Origin: Cytophaga sp. FL35
GTDB lineage: Bacteria; Bacteroidota; Bacteroidia; Flavobacteriales; Flavobacteriaceae
Assembly (NCBI RefSeq): GCF_014349235.1
Contig: NZ_JACSOH010000011.1
Coordinates: 81,692 to 145,691, forward strand
DNA length: 64,000 bases
Direction: 5' to 3'
Shown piece after piece: positions 45,949-55,466 of the stretch. The translations under genes and the position numbers were made by a program. Position 1 is the first letter of the stretch, and each line of letters starts with the position of its first letter. The notes beneath the pieces were generated by a model. The model searched no databases. It was not told the DNA's origin and saw nothing but the letters and a program-made list of their open reading frames with translations.

Positions 45949-48900
45949 TTAATTGAGCTTATAATGAACTTGTTGTGCCTCCAACAAAGCTAATAACTCA
46001 CTAGAAATCTGAACCTTTTGTTTTCTACTTGACAGGTTTACCTTTATTTCCTGTTCCATTTCATATACGACAAAATTTAAGGGGTGACTGCCAGAATGTG
46101 TTACCAAAGTATCCTTTAGTTGAACTATGTCCTCCTCCTTTAAATCATCAATATTTAATTTGATTGTAAGTTTCCTTGCATAGGCTTCCATCACATCTTG
46201 CAACAGCATAAAACTGTTGAACTGTATCCTAGGGTCTCCTTTTTTACCGGTTTCCCTATTGGTCCACCCTTCACGAACAAAAACCTTAACATAGGCAAAG
46301 GAATTAAGCATTAAGAAATGCCGGAATTTTAGATACTCTTCCCCAAAAATGCGAAATTCAAAGGAATCCGAATAATCTTCCATGGTAAAAGCCGCCCAAC
46401 CCTTGCCATTTTTTGAGGTTCTATGTTGTACATCCGTAATTACACCGGCAAATGAAAGCTCCCTATTCACGTAATCTTCCAATTTACTGGCACAAGACAC
46501 ATCGGCATTGCAAAAAGACTTTATTTCGGTTTTAAAATCATCTAAGGGGTGGCCCGAAATGTAAATTCCTACCACTTCTTTCTCCCTTCTTAACTTCTCC
46601 ATGGTTCCCCAATCTTCACAAGGCGGCACAATAGGTTCCGGAATTTGAACCTCACTAGCATCCCCAAAAAGGCTTACTTGCGAAGAATTTTCATTTTCTT
46701 GGAATTTTGCTCCGTACTTGATTACTTTTTCCAAAAAAGTAATTCCATCGCCTTCATCATGAAAATATTGGGCCCTGTGGGTATCTCCAAAGGAATCGAA
46801 ACCTCCCGCAACGGCCAAATTCTCAAATGCCTTTTTATTGGCGGCTCTTAAATCGATTCGCTTGGCCATATCAAAAACCGATTTAAACGGTCCCTCCTTC
46901 TTCCTGTTCTCTACAATCGTTTCCACGGCACCACGACCTACTCCTTTGATGGCTCCCATACCAAAACGAACGGCACCTTCTTGGTTAACGGCAAACTTAT
47001 AGTACGATTCATTAACATCCGGACCCAGCACCTGTAAGCCCATTCGCTTACATTCTTCCATAAAGAAGGTCACCTGTTTGATGTCGTTCATATTATTACT
47101 CAAAACCGCTGCCATGTATTCTGCTGGATAATGAGCCTTGCAATAAGCCGTTTGGTAAGCAATCCATGCGTAACAGGTAGAATGGGATTTATTGAAGGCA
47201 TAGGCAGCAAATGCTTCCCAGTCTTTCCAGATTTTCTCCAATTTGTCAACCGGATGACCTTTTGCAGAAGCCTGTTCTATAAACTTAGGCTTCATTTTAT
47301 CAAGCACGTGCTTTTGCTTTTTACCCATCGCCTTACGAAGAACGTCGGCCTCACCTTTGGTAAAATCGGCGAGCTTCTGCGAAAGAAGCATCACCTGCTC
47401 TTGATACACGGTAATTCCGTAGGTCTCGGCCAAGTACTCTTCACAGGCATCAAGATCATACACAATTTCTTCGGTACCGTGCTTACGGGCAACAAAACTT
47501 GGTATGTATTCCATGGGGCCTGGACGGTACAGGGCGTTCATTGCGATAAGATCTGCAAAAACCGTAGGTTTTAACGAACGCATGTGCTTTTGCATTCCGG
47601 GAGATTCATATTGGAATACCCCAACCGTTTCACCCCGTTGGAACAGCTCGTACGTTTTTTCATCATCCAAGGGAAAATTCTCGGGGTCCAGCTCTATACC
47701 GTGTTTTGCTTTTACAATTTTGACGGTATCCTTGATCAGTGTCAAGGTTTTCAGTCCCAAGAAGTCCATTTTCAATAATCCCGCGCTTTCCACAACCGAG
47801 TTATCGAACTGGGTACAGTACATGTCCGAATCCTTGGCCAAGGCCACAGGCACAAACTTGGTAATATCATCAGGAGTAATGATGACCCCACAGGCATGAA
47901 TACCTGTATTTCGCACGGAACCTTCCAATACATAGGCCTGGTTCAAAGTCTCGGATTCAAGCCCCTCTCCTTCCGAAATGTTTAGAAGCTCATTGATTTT
48001 TTCAATCTCTTCACTATTGAATTTGCTTCTTAAAACCTTTTCATCTACCCCAATTATCTTTTTTAGCTTAGACATGTTGGGAATGAGCTTTGCCATACGG
48101 TCAGCATCACCCAAGGGCAAATCCAAAGCTCTCGCCGTATCGCGAATAGAGGATTTAGCGGCCATGGTACCATAGGTGATGATCTGTGCCACCTGATTGG
48201 AACCATATTTATCAATTACATACTCCATTACCCTACCACGGCCCTCGTCATCAAAGTCGATATCAATATCGGGCATACTCACACGGTCCGGATTTAAGAA
48301 ACGCTCAAAAAGTAGGTCGTACTGAATAGGGTCTAGATTGGTAATCCATAGACAGTAAGCAACGGCGGAACCTGCTGCAGACCCCCTTCCAGGGCCAACA
48401 GATACGTCCATTTCCCGTGCCGCCCTTATAAAATCCTCAACAATCAAGAAATATCCCGGATACCCTGTTTTCTCGATTACCTGAAGCTCAAAATCAAGCC
48501 GTTCATCAATTTCAGGAGTGATTTCCCCATATCTTTTTTTGGCGCCCTCGTAAGTAATATGGCGTAAATAGGCATTTTCCCCTCTTTTTCCGCCATCTAT
48601 CTTATCTTCTTCAAACTGGAACTCCTCAGGAATATCAAATGCAGGCAACAATACATCCCGAGCCAAAGTAAAGGTCTCTACCTTATCTATGATTTCTTGG
48701 ATGTTGATAATCGCCTCGGGAATATCCTTGAAGAGTTCCTTCATCTCCTCCGAAGACTTGAAATAATATTCTTGATTGGGTAATCCGTAACGATACCCTC
48801 TACCCCGTCCTATAGGTGTAGATTGTTTTTCTCCATCTTTTACACACAAAAGAATATCGTGCGCATGCGCATTTTCCTTTTTGGCATAATAGGTATTATT

Positions 48901-50385
48901 GGTGGCAACCAGTTTTATATCGTGCTTTTTGGCGAACTGAATCAGTACTTGGTTAACCCTGTCTTCATCTTCTTGGCCGTGGCGCATAATTTCAATGTAC
49001 AAATCATCTCCAAAGGTTTCCTTCCACCAAACCAGTGCCTCTTCTGCTTGATTCTCACCTACATTGAGAATTTTACTCGGTACCTCACCGTACAGGTTTC
49101 CGGTCAGTACAATTACATCCTCTTTGTACTGCTCAATAATTTTTTTGTCTATTCGGGGTACGTAGTACTTTCCGTCTACAAAGGCAATGGAGGACATTTT
49201 TGACAGGTTCAAATAGCCCTTTTTGCTTTTGGCCAACATCACAATTTGATACCCGTTGTCTTTTTGGGACTTATTGGTATGGTCTTCACAAACCTGAAAT
49301 TCGCATCCGATAATTGGTGTAATCTCTAACTCAGGTTCCGGCAATTCATTTAAAGGTTCTTGCCCTTCTTCCAATGTTCCGTTTTGAGTGGCTTCATACC
49401 GTTGCAAGTTTGCCTCGTTTCTTGCCACCACCCCTTTGTTATGGTTCAGCACACCATTTACAAAATGAAAGGCGCCCATCATATTGGCATGATCTGTCAT
49501 GGCAACCGCCGGCATTTTGGCTTTGGCCGTATTGGCGATCAAATCAGGAATACTGGTAGTGGACTGGAGAATAGAAAACTGTGTATGATTATGCAGATGG
49601 GCAAAACTGGCATTCTCAAGGGTTTTGATGTTTTCCTTGATTTCCTGTTGGGTAATACCGCCCGTATCCTTTTCCCAAAGGGCATCGGCAATTTTTTTGG
49701 ATGCCTTTTTAAGGTTGATGTGCTTCAGCCCAATTAATTGAATCTCCTGCGGATTCGCCTCAGAAAAATTCTCAAAATATCCAGGAGCAACATCCAATTT
49801 TTCTAGAGGATATTGTCTTTTTCTAATGAGTTCAAAGAAACATCTAGCCGTAGCTTCCACATCTGCCGTGGCATTATGGGCTTCTGCAAAAGGTTGATTG
49901 AACAGAAATTCATGAAGTTCTGTTAGTGTAGGTAATTTAAATTTACCACCCCTACCACCAGGAATTTGGCACAAGGCCGCCGTATCTTCAGTACAAGTAT
50001 CCAAAACCGGAAGTTCCTGCAGTGGATTAGCTACATCCATGCGATGGTATTCCGCTCCCATAATATTCACATCGAACCCTACGTTCTGGCCAACAATAAA
50101 TTTGGTTCTGGACATAGCTGCATTGAACTTTTCCAAAACCTCTTGTAAAGGCACCCCATCTCGCTCCGCCAATTCGGTAGAAATACCGTGGATCTGCTCT
50201 GCATCAAAAGGAATATTAAAACCATCAGGCCTTACCAAGTAGTCTTGATGCTCAATACAATTACCCATCTCATCGTGCAACTGCCAAGCTATTTGAATAC
50301 ACCGCGGCCAGTTATCGGTATCTGTTATGGGGGCATCCCAACGTTTGGGAAGACCGGTAGTTTCAGTATCAAAGACTAAATACAT
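45949..50385 (-). CDS. dnaE: DNA polymerase III alpha subunit with N-terminal DnaQ-like exonuclease
   Basis: 1478 residues, longer than the roughly 1160 of E. coli DnaE. Residues 1-190 form a DEDD 3'-5' exonuclease domain: FDTETTG (Asp6, Glu8), IHGIS, GQNVGFDVNIM and HNATADVEAT. A PHP domain starts near 267 (HLHNHTQFS; MTDHANM). The polymerase core has GPGRGSAAGSAVAY and the catalytic PDIDIDFDD near 705-713, then the beta-clamp and helix-hairpin-helix regions and an OB fold (about 1290-1380, LSFAGVITDVQ). This is the replicative polymerase with built-in proofreading, an arrangement I associate with Bacteroidota. It is divergent from the first sulfatase. Confidence 0.96.
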   Translation of the reverse strand: MYLVFDTETTGLPKRWDAPITDTDNWPRCIQIAWQLHDEMGNCIEHQDYLVRPDGFNIPFDAEQIHGISTELAERDGVPLQEVLEKFNAAMSRTKFIVGQNVGFDVNIMGAEYHRMDVANPLQELPVLDTCTEDTAALCQIPGGRGGKFKLPTLTELHEFLFNQPFAEAHNATADVEATARCFFELIRKRQYPLEKLDVAPGYFENFSEANPQEIQLIGLKHINLKKASKKIADALWEKDTGGITQQEIKENIKTLENASFAHLHNHTQFSILQSTTSIPDLIANTAKAKMPAVAMTDHANMMGAFHFVNGVLNHNKGVVARNEANLQRYEATQNGTLEEGQEPLNELPEPELEITPIIGCEFQVCEDHTNKSQKDNGYQIVMLAKSKKGYLNLSKMSSIAFVDGKYYVPRIDKKIIEQYKEDVIVLTGNLYGEVPSKILNVGENQAEEALVWWKETFGDDLYIEIMRHGQEDEDRVNQVLIQFAKKHDIKLVATNNTYYAKKENAHAHDILLCVKDGEKQSTPIGRGRGYRYGLPNQEYYFKSSEEMKELFKDIPEAIINIQEIIDKVETFTLARDVLLPAFDIPEEFQFEEDKIDGGKRGENAYLRHITYEGAKKRYGEITPEIDERLDFELQVIEKTGYPGYFLIVEDFIRAAREMDVSVGPGRGSAAGSAVAYCLWITNLDPIQYDLLFERFLNPDRVSMPDIDIDFDDEGRGRVMEYVIDKYGSNQVAQIITYGTMAAKSSIRDTARALDLPLGDADRMAKLIPNMSKLKKIIGVDEKVLRSKFNSEEIEKINELLNISEGEGLESETLNQAYVLEGSVRNTGIHACGVIITPDDITKFVPVALAKDSDMYCTQFDNSVVESAGLLKMDFLGLKTLTLIKDTVKIVKAKHGIELDPENFPLDDEKTYELFQRGETVGVFQYESPGMQKHMRSLKPTVFADLIAMNALYRPGPMEYIPSFVARKHGTEEIVYDLDACEEYLAETYGITVYQEQVMLLSQKLADFTKGEADVLRKAMGKKQKHVLDKMKPKFIEQASAKGHPVDKLEKIWKDWEAFAAYAFNKSHSTCYAWIAYQTAYCKAHYPAEYMAAVLSNNMNDIKQVTFFMEECKRMGLQVLGPDVNESYYKFAVNQEGAVRFGMGAIKGVGRGAVETIVENRKKEGPFKSVFDMAKRIDLRAANKKAFENLAVAGGFDSFGDTHRAQYFHDEGDGITFLEKVIKYGAKFQENENSSQVSLFGDASEVQIPEPIVPPCEDWGTMEKLRREKEVVGIYISGHPLDDFKTEIKSFCNADVSCASKLEDYVNRELSFAGVITDVQHRTSKNGKGWAAFTMEDYSDSFEFRIFGEEYLKFRHFLMLNSFAYVKVFVREGWTNRETGKKGDPRIQFNSFMLLQDVMEAYARKLTIKLNIDDLKEEDIVQLKDTLVTHSGSHPLNFVVYEMEQEIKVNLSSRKQKVQISSELLALLEAQQVHYKLN

Positions 50386-50587
50386 ATCTTATAAAATTCT
50401 GATTTTCAACACAATTGAAGCCACCCGAACAGAAAAATATTATTCAGGTCAAGAGCCCATAAAATTAGGCAAACAACATAGATTTTTAAAATGTAGTTTT
50501 TAGTAGTTATTAACGGATCAAACGCATCGATCAATGGAATTAGACGGACATATTTTTAGTATCTTCCAAACCTCTAAAAATCAACTT

Positions 50588-52000
50588 ATGCCAAACTCAA
50601 TTACACCAAAACTACTTTTAAGCGCCATTTTGGTCTTCTGTCTAACCAAAAAAACCGTTGCCCAAAGTTCTGATGCCCCTCCCAACTTTATCATCATTTT
50701 TGCAGATGACCTTGGTTATGGCGATTTGGGCGTTTACGGACACCCCACCATTAAAACACCTCATTTGGACCAAATGGCATTTGAGGGCCAAAAATGGACC
50801 AACTTTTATGTTGGCGCCAGTGTATGCACACCAAGTAGGGCCGCGCTTTTGACAGGAAGGTTGCCCATAAGAAGTGGCATGGCCAGTAGCAAGCACCGCG
50901 TGCTTTTTCCGAATTCCGTAAACGGTCTTCCTTCCTCCGAAATAACTCTTGCCGAGCAGATGAAAAAAGCAGGCTATACTACCGCGTGTATCGGAAAATG
51001 GCATTTAGGACATAAAAAAGAATATTTGCCCACCAACCACGGATTTGACTATTATTTTGGAATACCCTATTCAAATGACATGGACATCCTTCAAGGTGAT
51101 GAGTACAAAAACTATTGGTCTCGCAACAATGAAGACATTAAGACGGAACACTTTAACGTTCCGCTTTTGAGAAATACCGAAATCATAGAGCGACCTGCAG
51201 ACCAAAACTCCATCACCACCAGATACTCCAATGAAGCGGTGAAGTACATAAAAGAGCATAAAAACAAGCCCTTCTTTATTTATTTGGCGCATAACTTGCC
51301 ACATGTACCGCTTTTTGCCTCCAAAGCTTTTTTAGGGAAGAGCGAAAGAGGCCTGTATGGAGATGTTTTGCAAGAAATAGACAATGGCGTGGGCAATATT
51401 CTTAACACCCTAAAAAAAGAAGGGTTGGCAGAAAACACCATAGTTATTTTCACTTCGGATAATGGCCCGTGGCTTCCCTTTAAATTAAATGGAGGCAGCG
51501 CCGGCCAATTAAGAGCAGGTAAAGGCACTACTTGGGAAGGCGGCATGCGGGTTCCTACCATATTCTGGGGTCCTGGCCAAGTAGCTCCGGGTTCTATTTC
51601 CGATATGGGCTCGACTATGGATCTGTTTACCACTTTTTCAAAAATGGCAGGTGTGGATCTGCCAACCGACCGGCAACTGGATGGTTTCGACCTATCCCCC
51701 ACTCTTATAAGCAAAGAAAAAAGCCCTAGGGACCACATGATTTATTACAGGGGACAAGAGGTTTATGCCGTGCGAAAAGGTAAATACAAGGCCCATTTTA
51801 GTACACAAGGTGCCTATGGCCAGTTTGGTGAGCGCGAAAATCATCCCACACCTGTTCTTTACAACCTCAATGTTGACCCATCGGAACAGTACAATATAGC
51901 AGAACAACATCCCGAAATAATAGCTGAAATAAAGCTTTTGAAAGAAGAACACAGTTCAAAAGTGATTAAAGTGAAAGACCAATTGGCTGAACGCGAATAG
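50588..52000 (+). CDS. Type I (S1 family) sulfatase, secreted
   Basis: 470 residues from the ATG at 50588, which places a signal peptide (LLLSAILVFCLTKKTVAQ) at the N-terminus; an ATG at 50534 would add 18 residues. The S1 core is complete: FADDLGYGDLG (metal Asp40, Asp41), the formylglycine motif CTPSRAALLTGR (Cys80), GKWHLGH and FTSDNGPW. The CxPSR motif is the classic target of formylglycine-generating enzymes. It removes sulfate from a sulfated glycan, probably of algal origin. It stands between dnaE and rpsP and has no glycan-operon partners adjacent. Confidence 0.92.
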   Translation: MPNSITPKLLLSAILVFCLTKKTVAQSSDAPPNFIIIFADDLGYGDLGVYGHPTIKTPHLDQMAFEGQKWTNFYVGASVCTPSRAALLTGRLPIRSGMASSKHRVLFPNSVNGLPSSEITLAEQMKKAGYTTACIGKWHLGHKKEYLPTNHGFDYYFGIPYSNDMDILQGDEYKNYWSRNNEDIKTEHFNVPLLRNTEIIERPADQNSITTRYSNEAVKYIKEHKNKPFFIYLAHNLPHVPLFASKAFLGKSERGLYGDVLQEIDNGVGNILNTLKKEGLAENTIVIFTSDNGPWLPFKLNGGSAGQLRAGKGTTWEGGMRVPTIFWGPGQVAPGSISDMGSTMDLFTTFSKMAGVDLPTDRQLDGFDLSPTLISKEKSPRDHMIYYRGQEVYAVRKGKYKAHFSTQGAYGQFGERENHPTPVLYNLNVDPSEQYNIAEQHPEIIAEIKLLKEEHSSKVIKVKDQLAERE

Positions 52001-52015
52001 ATTTGGCCAAAATAT

Positions 52016-52046
52016 ATTGCAGGTTAAAGTAAATGAAGTATATTTG
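52016..52046 (+). promoter_or_regulatory. Promoter for rpsP-rimM
   Basis: ATTG (52016-52019), a 19-nt spacer and TATATTTG (52039-52046) form a near-consensus Bacteroidota promoter. The leader of about 60 nt contains a GGGT / ACCC inverted repeat (52082-52094) shortly before the rpsP ATG, a possible regulatory hairpin. Confidence 0.6.
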
Positions 52047-52110
52047 CAGCCCTTTTTAGGGAAAACAAGAATTAATAACCTGGGTCGGGCACCCTACAAA
52101 TTAATGTGAT

Positions 52111-52656
52111 ATGCCAGTAAAAATTAGACTTCAAAGACACGGTAAAAAAGGTAAACCTTTCTATTGGGTAGTAGCTGCCGATAGCCGCGCAAAAAGAGAC
52201 GGTAAGTTCTTAGAGAAATTAGGTACTTACAACCCTAACACCAACCCTGCAACTATCGATTTGGATATTGATGGTTCTGTAAAATGGTTACAAAACGGTG
52301 CTCAGCCAACTGATACCGCAAGAGCCATTCTTTCTTACAAAGGTGTGATGCTTAAAAAGCATTTGTTGGTAGGTTTGCGTAAAGGCGCTTTGACCGAAGA
52401 GCAAGTAGAAGAAAAGTTCAACGCTTGGTTGGAGGAAAAAGAGGGTAAGATTTCAGCTAAAGTGAGCGGTCTTGATGAAGAGAAAGCAAAAGCTAAAGCA
52501 GAAGCCTTAAAAGCTGAAAAAGAAGTAAACGAAGCACGTGCGAAAGCTGCTGCCGAAGCAGAGGTTGTAGAGGAAGAAGCTCCAGCCGCTGAAGGTGAAG
52601 CTACAGCTGAAGCTGAAGGAGAAGCTCCTGCTGCCGAGGAAAAAGCTGCTGAATAA
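52111..52656 (+). CDS. rpsP: 30S ribosomal protein S16 with extended C-terminal tail
   Basis: 181 residues. Residues 1-80 are a standard S16 ([55 protein letters not shown]). About 100 further residues, mostly Ala, Glu and Lys, form a helical charged tail that turns very acidic at the end ([18 protein letters not shown]). Such tails on S16 are common in flavobacteria and probably project from the 30S surface; their function is unknown. It is followed 19 nt later by rimM. Confidence 0.97.
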   Translation: MPVKIRLQRHGKKGKPFYWVVAADSRAKRDGKFLEKLGTYNPNTNPATIDLDIDGSVKWLQNGAQPTDTARAILSYKGVMLKKHLLVGLRKGALTEEQVEEKFNAWLEEKEGKISAKVSGLDEEKAKAKAEALKAEKEVNEARAKAAAEAEVVEEEAPAAEGEATAEAEGEAPAAEEKAAE

Positions 52657-52675
52657 GCATTGATTAAGAAGCGAT

Positions 52676-53206
52676 ATGCGCAAGGAAGATTGTTTCTACC
52701 TAGGTAAAATCGTTTCAAAATATAGCTATAAGGGCGAGGTATTGGCAAAGCTCGATACTGATGAACCCGATGCATACGAAAACATGGAATCAGTTTTTGT
52801 CTTGATGAAAGGCAATAATCTGGTTCCATTTTTTATTGATCGATGTCGTTTGCACAAATCCGATTTGCTACGATTGGATTTTGAGGAGGTAAAGGATGAA
52901 GCTGCCGCAGACCGTATTATGGGCCATGAGCTTTATTTACCCCTCACCATGTTGCCCAAACTTGACGAAGATCAATTCTACTTTCATGAAATAATCGATT
53001 TTGAGGTAATGGATGCCTCAAAGGGACAAATAGGGAAGGTCACCGGGGTGAATGACAGTACTTCGCAAGCTATTCTATTGATAGCCCAAGGAGATAAAGA
53101 AATCCTTATTCCCATTACCGATGCGATATTGACCAAAGTAGATCGGAAAAACAAAACAGTGCATATTGATGCGCCAGAAGGTTTAATAGACCTATATTTA
53201 GAGTAA
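52676..53206 (+). CDS. rimM: Ribosome maturation factor RimM
   Basis: 176 residues. The N-terminal RimM beta-barrel begins DCFYLGKIVSKYSYKGEVLAK; the PRC-barrel follows with YFHEIIDFEVMDASKGQIGKV and ends with the typical LIPITDAILTKVDRKNKTVHIDAPEGLIDLY. It helps assemble the 30S head, binding S19 and, in many bacteria, is encoded next to S16 as here. The trmD-rplS genes that follow rimM in many bacteria are absent. Confidence 0.96.
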   Translation: MRKEDCFYLGKIVSKYSYKGEVLAKLDTDEPDAYENMESVFVLMKGNNLVPFFIDRCRLHKSDLLRLDFEEVKDEAAADRIMGHELYLPLTMLPKLDEDQFYFHEIIDFEVMDASKGQIGKVTGVNDSTSQAILLIAQGDKEILIPITDAILTKVDRKNKTVHIDAPEGLIDLYLE

Positions 53207-53258
53207 ACCACCATCCTTTATTTTTTGCAACCATTGAAATCGTAAATTTTAAAATGGT

Positions 53259-55466
53259 TTGAACAACGTTCAATTTTCAAAATTTTGGTTTAAGCTGCGC
53301 AGCTATCTAAGGAGCAGCGATTTTACCAGAGCTCTTATACTTGGCATTGCCATTGTCATTCCCGTTGTAACTGGAATTTATTATGATTACCTTGAAATAG
53401 GCCTATCTATTGCTCTAGGAGCCTTATGGACCTCCCCAAGCAACACCAATGGCAGCATCAGAAAAAATACCATTTCAATTTTAGCAGCCACGGCACTAAT
53501 CACCTGTATCAGTTTAATAGGTGGTTATTTAGATCTAACCCTTTGGTTTTTGTTACCTGTTTTAGGTTTTATCAGCTTCTCGGTTTCCTTTTTGGCCGTT
53601 TACGGTCCGCGGGCGGCCCTAGTTGGCTTTTCAGGATTGATGGCCTTGGTCTTAAGTTTTGCCTTTAGTCCCCAGAAACTGGAAGTTTACGAATACTCAT
53701 TACTAATAGGTTTAGGGGGAATATGGTACTTGCTTTTGGCAATTACTTGGCAATTACTTAGGCCTAAATCCCAAGTAGAAGAAGTGCTTCAAAACATTAT
53801 TGAAGCTACCGCCGAATTCCTTGAGGTTAGAAGTCAACTGATAGACCCTAAGGAAAAGCACCATCACTTTCGTTCTTTGCTGATACGAAAACAAGACCGC
53901 ATTGTTGAACTTCATCAATCCTTACGTGAGATTTTACTGGACCAGAAGAACATCAACCAGTCCCATTACCATGGAGTTCGGTTGCTGGTATTTGCGCAAT
54001 TGGTAGAAATTCTTGAAACCGCTTTGGCCAACCCCATCGGTTATGATAGAATAGTTCTATTTTTTGAGAACAATCCAAAACACGGCAAGTCTTTCAGTCA
54101 GTTGATACTACAGATGGCGAACGAGCTTCGGAAAATAGGGAACATACCAATCCTTACCTCCCATACAGAAACAACGGAAGCCATACTTGAACAAACAAAA
54201 AACCTCATTTACGAAATGAAGGTCCATACCGACAAACGTATTGATGAGGATTATCTAATGCTTAAAAACTTTTATGAATATCAAGAGGAACTTTTTAAAA
54301 GGCTGAACAACATTAAAGACCTACTTACCAAAAAACAGGTCAATAGACAAAAGTTTCTGGACAACGAATTCGCCCTAAAATTTGCCCCTCAGCAGAATTA
54401 TAGTATTTCGGTATTGAAGGACAACTTTAATTTTAAGTCCCCTATTTTCAAGCACTCGCTACGATTAAGTATTGCCATGATACTCGGTTTTCTGTTGGGA
54501 TCGGTGCTTGAGTTTCAAAACCAGTATTGGATTTTACTTACCATTATGGTCATTATGAGGCCTAGTTACGGACTTACCAAAAGCAGGACCAAGGAACGTA
54601 TCACAGGAACATTAATTGGAGCCGCAATAGCAATGGTCATTGTAACTTTTTGGTCCAACTTTTACCTCTATGGTGTTTTAGGTGTGGTGACCTTGGTATT
54701 GGCGTTTTCCGTCATTCAAAAGAACTATATGGCAGGTGCCATTTTTGTGACCCTAAGTATCATTTTTATTTACGGAATTCTGCAACCGGATATTTTTGAA
54801 GTGATCAGTTACCGAATTTATGACACGTTACTTGGTGGCGCCTTATCGTTTATTGCCATTAAGTGGATTTGGCCCAACTGGAGTTATTCCCAAATAGAGC
54901 AAAAAATATCGGATAGCTTGGATGCCAACCGAAATTATTTTAAACAAATCGTAGACTATTACACTAAGAAAGGTGCTATGCCGGCTGATTATCAAATTGC
55001 CCGCAAACAGGCATTCGACAAAAATTCCAACCTCAGCAACTCGTTTCAAGAAATAGTTCAAGAACCTGTTTCAAAACAAGGTGATTTTACAAAAACCTAT
55101 GAGATGGTTGTCCTAAATTTCAGGTTGCTCTCTTCGCTATCCACTTTAAACGGATTTATAAGGTCACATTCCACCACGGAAGCCTCACCGGATTTTCTTG
55201 CCATCGCCCATCATGTGGAGACCAATCTTTTGCAGGCAATTGCTGTACTCGGGAACAAGCATATTGAAAATCCCTCAAAAACTAATGACGCCTTTGAGGA
55301 AAAAATAGGTCGCCTAAAGCACCAAACCCTTTCTGAATCTCAGTCAAATATTGCAGAAGAAGGCCTGTATCAAGAGGCCCACCTCATTCTCGAACAGATT
55401 CAGTGGCTACAAACCATTAGCCAGTCTATATTGTTTTTGGTCGCGGATTGGAAAAATCGTTCCTAA
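53259..55466 (+). CDS. FUSC-family (YccS/YhfK-like) inner membrane protein
   Basis: 735 residues from a TTG start; the nearby ATG (53254) is out of frame and an in-frame stop lies just upstream, so TTG is the only reasonable start. Two membrane bundles: about residues 25-165 and 395-530, the second with the FUSC signature (YWILLTIMVIMRPSYGLTKSRTKERITGTLIG). A long soluble helical region (about 170-390) separates them and a helical cytoplasmic tail follows. The family resembles fusaric-acid-resistance and aromatic-acid efflux proteins; the substrate is unknown. Its 3' end overlaps the convergent gene by 4 nt. Confidence 0.88.
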   Translation: MNNVQFSKFWFKLRSYLRSSDFTRALILGIAIVIPVVTGIYYDYLEIGLSIALGALWTSPSNTNGSIRKNTISILAATALITCISLIGGYLDLTLWFLLPVLGFISFSVSFLAVYGPRAALVGFSGLMALVLSFAFSPQKLEVYEYSLLIGLGGIWYLLLAITWQLLRPKSQVEEVLQNIIEATAEFLEVRSQLIDPKEKHHHFRSLLIRKQDRIVELHQSLREILLDQKNINQSHYHGVRLLVFAQLVEILETALANPIGYDRIVLFFENNPKHGKSFSQLILQMANELRKIGNIPILTSHTETTEAILEQTKNLIYEMKVHTDKRIDEDYLMLKNFYEYQEELFKRLNNIKDLLTKKQVNRQKFLDNEFALKFAPQQNYSISVLKDNFNFKSPIFKHSLRLSIAMILGFLLGSVLEFQNQYWILLTIMVIMRPSYGLTKSRTKERITGTLIGAAIAMVIVTFWSNFYLYGVLGVVTLVLAFSVIQKNYMAGAIFVTLSIIFIYGILQPDIFEVISYRIYDTLLGGALSFIAIKWIWPNWSYSQIEQKISDSLDANRNYFKQIVDYYTKKGAMPADYQIARKQAFDKNSNLSNSFQEIVQEPVSKQGDFTKTYEMVVLNFRLLSSLSTLNGFIRSHSTTEASPDFLAIAHHVETNLLQAIAVLGNKHIENPSKTNDAFEEKIGRLKHQTLSESQSNIAEEGLYQEAHLILEQIQWLQTISQSILFLVADWKNRS

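Noticed and set aside
49360..49737. Plus-strand frames of about 125 codons inside dnaE
   Set aside because: Antisense shadows of a complete polymerase gene with all motifs in frame.
52335..52829. 164-codon minus-strand frame opposite rpsP and rimM
   Set aside because: It is the Ala/Ser-rich antisense of the S16 tail and spans two well-identified genes.
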